Assembly (NCBI RefSeq): GCF_007655135.1
Contig: NC_045130.1
Location: 28,268,605 to 28,332,604, forward strand
Origin: Punica granatum
Taxonomy: Eukaryota > Streptophyta > Magnoliopsida > Myrtales > Lythraceae
Length of the DNA: 64,000 nucleotides
Direction of reading: 5' to 3'
The notes under the pieces were generated by a model. It was not told the DNA's origin and did no database searches. It worked only from the letters and a program-made list of their open reading frames with translations. Every line of letters begins with the position of its first letter. The first letter of the stretch is position 1. Below, in pieces: positions 1 to 12,448 of this stretch. Position numbers and translations under genes: made by a program.

Positions 1-304
1 TAAAAGAGAATTCTCTATAAAAAAAGTTTGTTATAAAAGATTGTGAAAATTAGAAAATTGAAAACAAAAAAAGCATACATATAGACTTAGAAAAAATTAG
101 TATTTAGTCTTTTATAAGTAATATATGATCCTTAAATGTACGTAATTGAAAATAATATTTTGATTTTTAAAATACTCATTTTTAGTGAAAAAGTTCTAAG
201 AACTCTTGAAATATATTTCATGTACTTGTATTATTAAGAATATGACAGATATATTGAAACGAATACAAATATAATTAAGTACAAAATAATAACATATTCC
301 TCTT
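1..304. other. AT-rich intergenic DNA
   Basis: Strongly AT-rich with scattered homopolymer runs. I see no open frame with coding character and no terminal repeats. Confidence 0.6.
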
Positions 305-989
305 AAAATGCTTACAACCAATTTTTTTTATTGCATATGTATCCTATTATCTTACCAGTTGAAAAGTTTCTTTAAAAGAAATAGGAGAATGGGATTTTAA
401 AATATTTTATTGTAGGAATCCATATGATTACATGTGGCTAAAGAACTCTCATTTAACTTAATGTATTAGATAGATAGATAAAAATTCCCTTCCCTTCCCT
501 TCCCTTCCCTTCCCCTCCCCCCCCCCCCCCCATTTCGTCTCAATCCAAACACAAGGAGGTTCATGGGTTTAATATGGGAAATAGAAAATCTAATAAGAAA
601 AGCACAGGTAAAATTACCGTGAAAGTTGAACATGAAACTTCTAAGTTATTAAAATGCTTACAACCAATTTTTTTTATTGCATATGTATCCTATTATCTTA
701 CCAGTTGAAAAGTTTCTTTAAAAGAAATAGGAGAATGGGATTTTAAAATATTTTATTGTAGGAATCCATATGATTACATGTGGCTAAAGAACTCTCATTT
801 AACTTAATGTATTAGATAGATAGATAAAAATTCCCTTCCCTTCCCTTCCCTTCCCTTCCCCTCCCCCCCCATTTCGTCTCAATCCAAACACAAGGAGGTT
901 CATGGGTTTAATATGGGAAATAGAAAATCTAATAAGAAAAGCACAGGTAAAATTACCGTGAAAGTTGAACATGAAACTTCTAAGTTATT
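305..989. repeat. Tandem direct duplication, two copies of about 340 bp
   Basis: Copy 1 (305-650, 346 bp) is followed immediately by copy 2 (651-989, 339 bp). By eye the copies are identical except for one poly-C run, 15 C in copy 1 and 8 C in copy 2, which explains the whole length difference. Each copy carries a GATA short run and six TTCCC units just before the poly-C. A short open frame starting at 913 spans the end of copy 2 but resembles no known protein and I do not treat it as a gene. Such near-identity means either a recent duplication or an assembly artefact at the poly-C tract. Confidence 0.9.
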
Positions 990-2273
990 AAGTGAAAGCG
1001 TGTATCACTATATTATACCCATTTATCCTTTTTTTTTTCATTTTTATGCTAGCTTTTACAAATTTCCATCTCATCTCATCTTTAATTTAACTTAAATTCA
1101 CTTCATTTAACTTTTTCTTCAATTCAAAAACACAATCATTATATTTTTTAAATTAAATAATAAATTCCCTCACGTACTTTTTCTTATTCACCATTACAAT
1201 TAATTTTTAATAATAAATTCTTTTAACTATTCATTATTTTTCATTCAATTCAACAACAGAATCATTACTTTTTTATCTTCTTCAATTTAATGATAAATTC
1301 TCTCACATACTTTTTTTAAATCAAACTTTACTTTGTTATCAAACAAATACTTTAATCTTTTTTACTGATTCTTCTTGTTATTCACTTGATTGTTCATAAA
1401 ATAATGCAGGAAAACAATTGGAAGATTTTTCTGAGTGATACGATTTTGAGGAGTCTAGTTGTATAGAGGAAATTTTAAGTTCATTGATCAAAGAACAGGA
1501 TTTGTTTATCAATGAAGAGACTTAAAAGTAGGAGAGTTGATGCAATGATACAAGCTAACGACTTTATACTCTTTATTTCGTTTTTCATTATTTTGGTACT
1601 ACTATATAGGTCGTAGGACTCCGGAAAAATGGAAATAGTAATAATAATAATAACAGCAGCAATAACAATAAAGGAGAATCTCATTTATTGGGGAGGTTAA
1701 CCTTGTAGACGAGAGGAAACGAGCTTACTATTATGACGATTAATATCCACAGGGGAAGACAAGTTGGCTGCATTTGAGTGGATGAATAGCAAGCCGCCGA
1801 AAGAGATGCATGAAACGAGGCTGCAAGTTTGAAATGCCAAAGGCTTCTGGGAAAAGCTGCTCTATCACAAAATCGACAATGTGCCTTATGTAATATGTTC
1901 GACGACCGATTTTCTTAGTGCGGAACTTCCAACCAAATGTCGTGCAGTCCCAACTTGGACTGCGCGTATAGGCTAAAGAACTCTGATTGACTCCAGTTGA
2001 ACAAGTAATCTGATCGTTGTGCAGTCCCTCCATAGTCGGACCGAGTACAGGCCACAAAACTCCAATTGACTCCAATTGAACAAGCGATCTGATCGAAGGT
2101 AGTCGATAAATGCAGGCATACCCCTCATCATGGGCTCGTTGGCCGGTCAGTAGTGTGATGAGCTTGATCCTTACCTTCGGCCGGGCTTAGTAAAGAGTGA
2201 CAAACATTGTCTGTAGTCCCCAAATTAACTATGATTCTACAGACTTCACAGGCCTAGATACAGAAACGAGACC
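990..2273. other. Gene-free stretch with MITE-like AT-rich DNA
   Basis: The part from about 1080 to 1345 resembles the MITE bodies at 13841-14177 and 49265-49513 (recurrent words such as TTCAATTCAA and AATCATTA) but has no clear terminal inverted repeats. From 1740 to 2220 the composition is more mixed. There is a repeated phrase around TCCAATTGAACAAG / TCCAGTTGAACAAG near 1990 and 2065, but no recognisable protein. Confidence 0.45.
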
Positions 2274-2492
2274 GTTTGGTTTCGCAATTATATTTTAGAA
2301 TCACAATTCTAACTTAATTCTACCTACTACAAAACAAAATAACACATACAAAGTCAAATAGTGAGTCCCATTTTTATTACTTTTTCTCAGAACAAAACAA
2401 TATAACTCATACAAATTCAAAGGTGAACTCCATTTATACCACTCAAAATCAAAATCAAAATCTGATTTTAAAATTCTACTATGAAACCAAAC
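2274..2492. mobile_element. MITE-like element with perfect 10-bp terminal inverted repeats
   Basis: The element starts GTTTGGTTTC (2274-2283) and ends GAAACCAAAC (2483-2492), an exact inverted pair. It is flanked on both sides by ACC (2271-2273 and 2493-2495), consistent with a 3-bp target duplication, although three bases can match by chance. It is 219 bp long, AT-rich and non-coding. This fits a miniature inverted-repeat transposable element; the superfamily cannot be set from the ends alone. Confidence 0.65.
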
Positions 2493-2761
2493 ACCACCGA
2501 CATGTTTTGATCGGGAATTCTTGCCTTTGTTATCTTCTTTTCCGAGGTTATGAAAAATGTTTCGAACTGCTCAGCTTAACAGCAGATGATCCCGCATAGA
2601 ACCGAACGCATCTTCGGGAGAGATGCAGTACCAATCTCATATCAAATTGCAAAACCGGATGATCATCCATGTCTTAATTCGAACAGATATCGACAATCCT
2701 CTTGTCGAGTTTGGGAAGGGAATTTAGGTTAGACCCAGAATGTAAAGAAACTACGCCAATT

Positions 2762-2801
2762 TTTATTCAAATGAAACTTCACACTGTGCCAGAAATTTAT
2801 T
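2762..2801 (-). terminator. Polyadenylation signals of the polyubiquitin gene
   Basis: Two AATAAA hexamers occur on the minus strand (plus-strand TTTATT at 2762-2767 and 2796-2801), about 100-140 nt past the ubiquitin stop codon. That is a plausible plant 3' UTR length. The actual cleavage site is not visible. Confidence 0.5.
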
Positions 2802-2902
2802 CACAGATTGGATACAGCAAAGCTTCCAATCAATCTTTCATCTTCCTCGACATTACAAGACCAAACCCACACATCCCAGTAAAGGAGAAACCTTGATCGG
2901 GC

Positions 2903-4050
<1,148 letters not shown>

Positions 4051-5714
4051 CTAAGCCAATTAGGGTTCGACAAGTGTCTTGTGTGACGTGTATTGCACTT
4101 AGTCTAATACGGCAACTTTTTTAATTAAAAGGAATTTTTGATTGGTAAAGTAGGTCCAATGAATAGATTCTCCTCCTCCGTTCTTTACTTCTGTAATAGA
4201 CGCTGATGACGGAGCTAAAGGGCCGTTAAGATTTTACGGATTGGGTGCACCTACCCGAGGTTGTGTTCCATTCGTGACAATACATTTTACTTCGATTGGA
4301 TTCGATTAGATATGTCATCAGTGGGAACATAAATCTTATACTAGCAGTCTCGTCTACTCTCCCCGCCTTTCCTTCTCTCTCAGCCTCTGACCAAATCCTA
4401 AGCCGCAAACCCAGTTGCCGGTGCGTCCGACTTCGGTAGTCGGGCGAGCATTGGACCTCACCGCCATTGGGATCGGAAAGCTCGTCTACCTCCAGCTTTC
4501 CTCCATCTTCGATTGCTTACTGGTCGCTTCTGATCACCTTCTTCCACCAAGCTGTTCCTCCCATGCTCCATTTTCAGCTGAGCATTCTCCACCTTCGATT
4601 GAGCCTTCTCCCTTAAAGATTGCTCCGATCAGCCTTTTCAACTAAGTTGCTTCTCCCTTCGTCACTCTGATCACCTTCTTTGCTGCTTCCATCAACTTCG
4701 ATTGATTGACTATTTCAACTTCGATCATAGCTCAGAGGCCCCAGACTCTCAACGAAAGCACCAATTTGATGAAGAATAGATCTTTGATGGACCGGTTGGG
4801 AATGGATTGTCGTGTCAATGAGGGCTCGAGTTCCGATTTGGAGCGCCTACGTATCCCGTCATCACAGAAATCAGAGCCCTATACGTAGTTCTAGGTCGTC
4901 GGAGATACACGAAGGTGTGGCCTGAGTTCAACTGTAGAGAGAGAGAGAGAGAGAGCTGATCTGTTGCGGGGAGAGAGAGTCAAGTGGAGAGGATGATGAA
5001 CAGTGTCGATTTCGAATGCTTCATCCTCATCCTTCCCTCCCTCCACAGGGTGATGGCCGATGGGGGAGCTTCCGGTTCCATTGAAGCTTTTAAACCTTTA
5101 GGCGTTATATACTCCAGAGAGCCATTGCTCTATTTCCGACAGAGATGACGGGCAAAAACGTGAAAGAGGACAATTGCTGAAAAAAAATCCAATTTTTTTT
5201 TTTTATGTCTGATGTTCTGTCCAATTACAAGATAATTAATCCTCATTGTGTGGAGCAATTTTCGAGCTCTGTGCAAGGAGAGTTAGGGGAGGAAGGAAGA
5301 ATGGTTTGTTGATCAAAACCTTTCAATGCTTTCATTATTTACAGCGAAACCGGACTTCCATGGACGCCGTCAAGATGGTGTCTCTCAATTTCGTTGGGAG
5401 AGAAAGATGAAGGAGAACAGACGTAAAGAGCAAGAGAAAGAAGAGGAGGAAGAGAGAGAAGATGAATAATGGAAGAATCCGTAGAACGCAAACGATAAAT
5501 GAAGAGAGAGAGTTTGTGCGTATTTTTCCTGACATAATAACACAAACGTTGATCATAAACATCATTAAAGGACGCGGAGGCTGACGAGGCCCCTCTATTT
5601 GAGTTGACAAGTTCCTATTAGTTGCTTTACTGGTGAGGTAATGAGCCAAGATTTTCTTTTTCTTTTTTTTGGTGTAAATAATAATATTCGAAAGTTCAAG
5701 TGGGTTTCGATTAA
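4051..5714. other. Gene-free stretch between polyubiquitin and a SINE-like fragment
   Basis: I see no protein with recognisable similarity. The part 4390-4700 has loosely repeated TTC-rich phrases such as GATCACCTTCTT. A GA microsatellite lies at about 4936-4955. The segment 4710-4920 contains GCGCCTACGTATCC and, 35 bases on, TACGTAGTTCTAGGT, phrases reminiscent of plant retroelement LTRs. The minus-strand frame at 5335-5649 is low-complexity (Leu/Ser/Phe-rich) and not convincing as a gene. Confidence 0.4.
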
Positions 5715-5865
5715 TTTAGTCAAGGCGAGTCGGTCTATTAAAGAGTAATGCTCTCACATGATAAATTTTTTGTATTTACAATAACTCGAACCCAATACCT
5801 AACTTAAACGGAACAAATAACGAATCGCTTGAATAAAGTCATATTGGTCGATATTTTCTTCTTTG
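5715..5865 (-). repeat. SINE-like (tRNA-derived) fragment
   Basis: On the minus strand a box-A-like ACTTTATTCAAGCGATT is followed about 30 nt later by a box-B-like GGTATTGGGTTCGAGTT, the spacing of an internal RNA polymerase III promoter. The segment does not fold as a full tRNA. No target duplications were identified, so the boundaries are approximate. Confidence 0.35.
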
Positions 5866-6297
5866 TCAAGGACTATAAGGACCAAAAGGAGAGAACTTGG
5901 GAAAGAATGAAGTGACGGTATCAAGACGCACTAAAACTTGCAAAAGAAGGGAGTGATGGTAATTTGATTTAACCATTTTTATTTGCGGTCGATTTATTTT
6001 TGGAGAACTCAACATTTTTTTTTGGGAAATTTTTTCTAAAAAGAAGAAAACTACAAAAGGTATGTTTACTCAAACTTATAAACTGGAAGAATTATTTTCG
6101 GTAGAATAAATTGAAAGAATTTATTTTGATAATTTAGTATTCACTATTCAGATTTTTACATGAACTATGAACACTTCTTCCTTTAGCTCTCCGATATTTC
6201 ACTAGCCAATTATTTCCCTTTATCTTCTAATTGATGCCTTCCTTTTTTATTTACTCTTCTATGTATAAGTTTAATTTATAACTTCCTTCAAGAACGA

Positions 6298-6660
6298 TTA
6301 TCTCATATTTCTTACTCTAAAATTATAAGAAGCTCTCATACGGGCCTGGAAATAAGAACCTATATCGAGCCCAAATATAAAAAGCCCATGCCTCTTGAAG
6401 GTCACGAGCCCATCGAAAAAAAGCGCCCCCCGGCCCGAGCTTGGAGGAAACGGCTGGGGACCTCCAACGATAAAAAAACAAACTGATACATAAAAGGAAT
6501 AGGGGGTGAAGAGAACAGACACATTGAGACAGGCTGACTCCTTCTAATTGCTCCAAAGGTCGGGGGCCTCCTCATCATTTCGAATCCATTCCCTTCCGTC
6601 ATTAACACCCCTATATTATTACTATTTCATTGGCTCCGTCTGTGGAAAATGGGAAAAAAA
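6298..6660 (+). mobile_element. Probable LTR remnant with plant gypsy primer-binding region
   Basis: The sequence ends ..CTATTTCA and continues TTGGCTCCGTCTGTGGAAA, which closely resembles the block that follows the 5' LTR in many plant Ty3/gypsy elements (TTGGCGCCGTCTGTGGG). Upstream are a weak TATA-like ACATAAAAGG and the purine and pyrimidine blocks usual in such LTRs. Neither the left end nor a partner LTR is visible, so this is probably a truncated element. Overlapping open frames on the minus strand are not genes. Confidence 0.4.
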
Positions 6661-8499
6661 AAAAGCTGTGACACCGGCTTCGTAATCATCGATCCTCTTC
6701 CTTTCCCCGTTATATTTTCCCTGAATTCCAGCTGGGATTGTCATTAATCCAATCATGGGGGTCCACCGGGGCAGGATTCGGTTTTAAGTTAGCGGCCTGG
6801 CTTTGAGTATGAGCAACTGCACACCTTACAATACCAATTTAAATATTTGCATTTTACCAGTCACATTAAACCATTTGTAATATATACATATGTTTATAGT
6901 AAATTTAAATTTTTTATAGAAAGCATGTGCAACTAAGAAGAAAATTAATAAAATAATTCTTTTATAAGTACAAATAAACATATAATCTAAACTTACATAT
7001 TTAAAAATTATTTATTTTTTTATTTTAGAAAACAAGTCATGGCAAAATTCTGTGCAATGCTCGAGTAAAATACTAGCATGTAAGTATATTTCTTTGTTAA
7101 TAATTATTTCATTTAATTATATCTAAATTAGTGAATATCTTTTTAAATCATTATAGAAAATGTACACATATTACAAAATTATTAAAATATAATTATACTT
7201 TTTAGAGATTTTAAATAGGCAAAAAAAAAAGTTCCGACAAATCTTGCGTAGCACATTAACGTCTGTTTTACTTGAGATCTAAAGGAATTGAGAATAATTT
7301 ATCCTTGTTAATATCATCAGCAAGGTGCATTATTGAGTTATATGTATGAGAGTGCAACCGAAAGATTGGATCTGCTAATCAGATCATTATCACTGATCTG
7401 TTACAAAAAAGGATATGGGGGAGATACAGTAAGTTACCGAAGTTAAATTTAATCTTTGACCAAGAGATTAATCTCCCCTTATAAGATCATTTAGTTTACT
7501 TGTACTGCACTAACAATTCAAGTAATTTTACATGAAGATAGCTTACTTTTGCCTTAAAATCATTGTGTTGTAGAGAAATCATATTATTTCACTTTTTTTT
7601 CTAATTCATGTCGGAAGTTAATATATATATTTGCAAAACAATTCAAATGAAGAACTGGACCGAGACCGAATGCAATATGCCTGGTTCCCATCGATCAGTT
7701 ATCTAGCTAGTTTGGTTTGCTCTGGAAAACAATGGGCTGGATGAGACATAGGAGTGTGTGAAAGGGATAAAATTAATTGTGCTTGATTGCATTTGAAAAG
7801 TATGGTTCACGCTCGTTTTTCACACCTAACGGACGTTACAAGATCATGACTGATTTGACATTTGGACGAGCTTTGTTGGTCAAATTTTGGGATTAATTAA
7901 GGCCCATGAGTCGACATTCGCATTTTTTGATACACGAAGAGGCCCTTGTTATAAGGTGGCCCATGATCGAACGCTTGATGACCCGACTCGAGGATCCATG
8001 GCATTACCTAATCCGGACAGCCGTTGGTGAGTTGGCTATTTGAGGAAGAGATTATGGTAACTTCTAACATGACTGATCTATTTGAATTAACTGAGAGTTT
8101 TAGCTGAATAACTCTCAAAAGGAAAGAATCATGATTCTTTCCAAGATGAGATCGATGCACAAACCTGAACAACCTACAAGAAGGATAGCGATTCTACATG
8201 CATGCTGGCGATTATTTCCTTAGTGAATCAAATCGGACATGGGAATAGATGGACACACAAGGGAAGGGAGCTCATGTAAGGAAATTGCGATGATTTCTTT
8301 TTTATGCGATTTAAATGTGCGTGCAAGGCACGCGAAACATAGCCGGTACCCTTACTAAGCGTCCAGAGGTGTTTTCTTGGATAGAGAATTGCATTTCTTG
8401 GAGATTTCTCAGAGATTTGATAAGAAGATTGTCTTAACTGGGCAATTTCCATATCCTGGCTAGATAAAATATTTATGTTTTCTAATTTAGCTATGCTTG
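6661..8499. other. Gene-free AT-rich intergenic DNA
   Basis: Mostly AT-rich. The part 7650-8060 is more mixed in composition and could be old repeat DNA, but I see no paired ends and no protein similarity. The minus-strand frame at 8228-8509 is unsupported. Confidence 0.45.
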
Positions 8500-9157
8500 G
8501 ACAATACAAAATTTATTGCTTTCTTTCGTTTATTTCCTTATAATAAAGCTGAATCTCTGCTCTTTAGGGTTCCAGGGCTCGCCCTATAAGCGTAGACGAA
8601 GCCATTCATTTTCAAGCCCTTGCAACAAACACAACAACACAATGCTCATCTAATTTATCTTTACGTTCACCTATGATGGTGGAAAGGAAGAGAAGAGAGC
8701 CAAGCCCCCAAGAGCAACGAGATAGAAAGACAAAGTATATCTCAAGAATCTACCCGAGACACACTAGGTCGAGAGAACTCAAATTTGAGTCACAATGGAT
8801 AATTTCATTCACTCAAGAACACTTGCTTACGTCCATATGAGGTCCCCTATTTATACTAATTTGGCCTAGACTCACACTTAGTTTAGATCCTTCTACACAC
8901 TTCATCTTGGATTCTGCTCTGGCACCCTCTAGTAAATTCAACATAACTTCTTCTAGAAAGCTCCGATTGATAAACCGTTTAATGTTCTGGAAACTAGACT
9001 TTCGGAGCTTTCCAGTGCTATCTAATTTGCCTATATTTAGTGACCAAAGGACTTCAAAAAGACGCACATAATTGACCCAAAATATTCTAGACTTCTAGAA
9101 TTTGAACATTCTAGATTATTGCAACTATTACTTACTAATTAATAAAATTCCCCATCA
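8500..9157 (-). repeat. 3' LTR of the Ty3/gypsy element
   Basis: On the minus strand a polypurine tract (GGGGGAGAAG) directly precedes TGATGGGGAA at 9157, where the LTR should begin; the pol stop codon TGA overlaps this TG. The LTR carries a TATAAATA box and later AATAAA signals near 8510-8540. The far end is uncertain because no second LTR or target duplication is available for comparison. Confidence 0.6.
8848..8855 (-). promoter_or_regulatory. TATA box in the gypsy LTR
   Basis: TATAAATA on the minus strand followed by GGGG, inside the LTR about 300 nt from its inferred start. This is the expected place for the element's promoter. There is no sign that it still drives anything, since the downstream copy of the element would be host DNA. 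Confidence 0.5.
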
Positions 9158-12005
9158 CTTCTCCCCCGGTTGGAAGAGACTTGTCCCCAAGTCCGACCCT
9201 CCATCATCTCCAGCATAGGGCAATAGGTCAGAGACATTGAAAGTCGCAGAAACTCCATAGTCTCCTGATAACTCAACCTTATATGCGTTTTCGCCAACTC
9301 TCTTCAAAATGCGAAAAGGTCCATCAGCTCTAGGCTTGAGCTTACCAAAGCGACCTTGGGGAAACCGCTCTTTACGAAGATGAATCCATACCAAGTCTCC
9401 TTCCTTGAAAGTTACCGGCTTCCTGAACTTGTCGGCTTGCTCCTTGTACTTCTCATTTTACCGAATGATCTTCTTGCGAACCTCTTCATGCATACTCCGA
9501 ATTTGCTTCACTCTTTCTTCAGCATCACTACTAAAAGAGTGATTAATTGGAAGAGGGACCAAATCCAACGGACCAATAGGATTAGATCCATAAACAACCT
9601 CGAATGGGCTCTTACCAGTAGACTTGCTTTGAGACCGGTTATAAGCAAACTCCACTTGAGGCAGCACTATGTCCCATTGACGAATATTTCCTTTCACCAA
9701 GGACCTTAGCAAGCTTCCCAAACTTCGATTAACCACCTCCGTTTGACCATCGGTTTGAGGATGATGGGAGGAACTAAATTGAAGAGTAGTTCCAAGTTTT
9801 CTTCAAAGCGTACGCCAAAAGTGACTCATAAACTTCGTATCACGATCGGAAGTGATGGTCCTCGGAATGCCATGAAGCTTGACAATCTCTCTGAAGTAAA
9901 GATCCACAACATGAAACGCATCCATGGTCTTAAGGCACAGAATGAAGTGCACCATCTTAGAGAATCGATCCACCACCACCATGACCGAGTCTTTATTCTT
10001 TTGTGTCCTTGGTAATCCCACCACAAAATCGATGCTCACATCTTCCCAAGGTGCATTGGGAACCAGAAGTGGAGTGTAAAGGCCCGTATTTTGAGAATGA
10101 GCCTTAGCAATGTGACATGTTTTGCAGCGCTCCACATGTCTCGATACGTCTCGGATCATATTCGGCCAATAGAATTGCGCATCAATAAGAGCAAGCTTTT
10201 TATCTCGCCCAAAGTAACCTCCAAGTCCTCCTTCGTGAGCTTCTTTGATGATGGCCTCCCTCAAAGAACATTGAGGAATGCACAACTTATTGGACTTGAA
10301 AAGATAGCCATCATGTACGAGAAAGTCCTTCCAAGGGCCTTTGGAACATTCACGCCATAGCTTGGAGAAATCAACATCCTCCTCATAAAGCTCCTTGATG
10401 ATCTCGAATCCCAACACCTTTACTTGCATAGATGAAAGCAATCAACACCTCCGACTCAAAGCATCGGCGACTTGGTTTTGAGTGCCGCTCTTATGCTTGA
10501 TCACGAACGTGTAGGCTTATAGGAACTCCACCCACTTGGCATGGCGATTGTTGAGCTTATGCTGGCCATTAATGTACAACGCCTCATGGTTTGAGAAGAG
10601 CACAAATTCTTTCGAAATAAGATAATGCCTCCAATTGGCCAAAGCTCAAACAATGGCATAAAAATCCTTGTCCTACGTCGAATAATTCCTCCTCGATCCA
10701 TTCAACTTCTCACTAAAGAAAGCAAGTGGTTTGCCTTCTTGAGAAAGAACGGCTCCAATTCCCACATTCGAAGCATCACAACATACGTCGAAGACTTTCT
10801 CAAAGTCAGGCAAGGCAAGAAATGGTGTCTCCGTCATCTTCTTCTTTATTAGCTTGAAACTCTTTTGAGCCACCTCGTCCCACTTGAATACACCTCCTTT
10901 CAAGCACTCCGTGATAGGAGCGACAAGAGTGCTAAACCCTGCAATGAACCTCCGATAGAAAAAAGCTAGCCCATGGAAACTCTGGACCTCTTGGAGAGAT
11001 CTTGGAGTCGGCCAATTTACGATCACCTCCACTTTACTTGGATCCATGCGAATGCCTTCTTGAGAGACAATATAACCCAAGAAGTTGACACTATTTGTGA
11101 GGAAGCGACACTTCTTAAGGTTGGCATATAGGCGTTGCTCTCGAAGCACCTTAAAGAGCTCTCAAAGATGCTCCAGGTGCTCCTACACACTGGTATTATA
11201 GATCAAAATATTGTCAAAGTAGATGACCAAGAACTTGCCGATGAAAGCTTTCAACACATGGTTCATGAGGCGCATGAAAGTACTTGAAGCATTAGAGAGG
11301 CTGAATGGCATAACTAGCCACTTGTAGAGACCATCTCTCGTCTTGAACGTCGTCTTCCACTCGTCTCTGGGACGCATTCGAATTTGATGATATCCGCTCC
11401 TAAGGTCGATTTTGGAAAAGACCGAAGCTCCATGAAGTTGATCAAGCAAATCATCAAGTCGCGGTATTGAAAAGCGATACTTGATGGTGATCTTGTTCAC
11501 AGCCCGTCTATCAATGTACATCCTCCAAGATCCATCCTTCTTTGGCACGAGAAGAGCGGGAACTGCACAAGAGCTCAAACTTTCCCGAATCAACCCCTTA
11601 TGCAAAAGTTCGTCGACTTGGCGTTGAAGCTCCTCATGTTCCTTTGAACTCATTCGATACGCCACCTTACTTAGGATAGCAGCCCTGAGCACCAAATCAA
11701 TATGATGTTGGATATCCTGCATGGGAGGAAGTCCCAACGGAATCTCATCGGGCACTATATCCCGAAATTCTTCGAACAAAGACTTCATTACAGGTGGAAT
11801 ATCCCCTCGTTCTTCATTCTCCTCCAAGAGCACGAGTGCATAAGCCTCCGAAGAACGATCCATGACTTGGAGAAATTGAGATTTGGAGAGATAAGAGCTC
11901 CCTTCTCCCGTGACGGCCTTAGACTTGTCCTCCATTCTACAAGGTTTTAGAATAATCTTGACACCTTCCTTGACAAAGGAGTAGGTGTTCTTAAAGCCAT
12001 CATAA
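9155..12005 (-). pseudogene. Ty3/gypsy pol: RT, RNase H, integrase, C-terminal domain
   Basis: One reading frame runs from about 12005 to 9155, broken by several in-frame stops (near 11183, 11165, 10673, 10519, 10450, 9803 and 9458) but with no frameshift that I found. In order: RT fingers and palm (KIDLRSGYHQIR, then YFDNIL at about 11221-11206), the RT-RNase H connection, RNase H ([14 protein letters not shown]), the integrase zinc-binding HH-CC region and catalytic core (SIDFVVGLP, then SDRDTKF), and a C-terminal segment with GPFRILKRVG and FNVSDL. The RT active site has Asn where the second catalytic Asp belongs (codon AAT at 11212-11210), which should abolish polymerase activity. Several stops fit Trp or Gln codons changed by a C-to-T or G-to-A transition; that at 10673 does not. 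Confidence 0.9.
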
Positions 12006-12428
12006 ATGACACGCATCCATGGGAACCACATCGCATATAATCTCATCCTTATAATGCATGCCAATAGAGAATTGCACCAAGCAACGTTTATTGACATGAA
12101 CGTCGTTACCTTTCTTAAGCCAAGAGAGCTAGTATGGATCTGGATGAGGCTCCACCTTGAAGTGCAACTTTTCCACCATGGTAGTGGAAACGACATTCTC
12201 ATAACTCCCACTATCGATAATGACCGTGCACACTTTGCCATGGGAAGTGCACCAGGTGTGAACGATGTTATGCCGCAACCACTTATCATCCTCAACATGT
12301 GTGGACTTCAAGATGCGTTGAACAAAGAGAGCCTCCCCTTGATCACCATAAGTGACCTCTTCTTGCTCAACCTCATTCTCCTCCTCGTCGTAAGTGTCGT
12401 ACACCGGCTCATCATTAGCTTTCTCCAC
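12006..12428 (-). pseudogene. Ty3/gypsy protease fragment
   Basis: An acidic linker (DEEENEVEQEE) is followed by a retropepsin core with IIDSGSYENVVS, where Asp-Ser-Gly is the usual active-site triad. The frame differs from that of gag upstream and from that of RT downstream, and the join to RT near 12005 appears to have lost bases. The fragment would have been the N-terminal part of the pol polyprotein. Confidence 0.8.
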
Positions 12429-12448
12429 TAAGGAAATAATCTTCCGAT

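Noticed and set aside
8228..8509. Minus-strand 93-codon frame beyond the gypsy LTR
   Set aside because: It has no similarity and spans the uncertain LTR edge. Probably chance.
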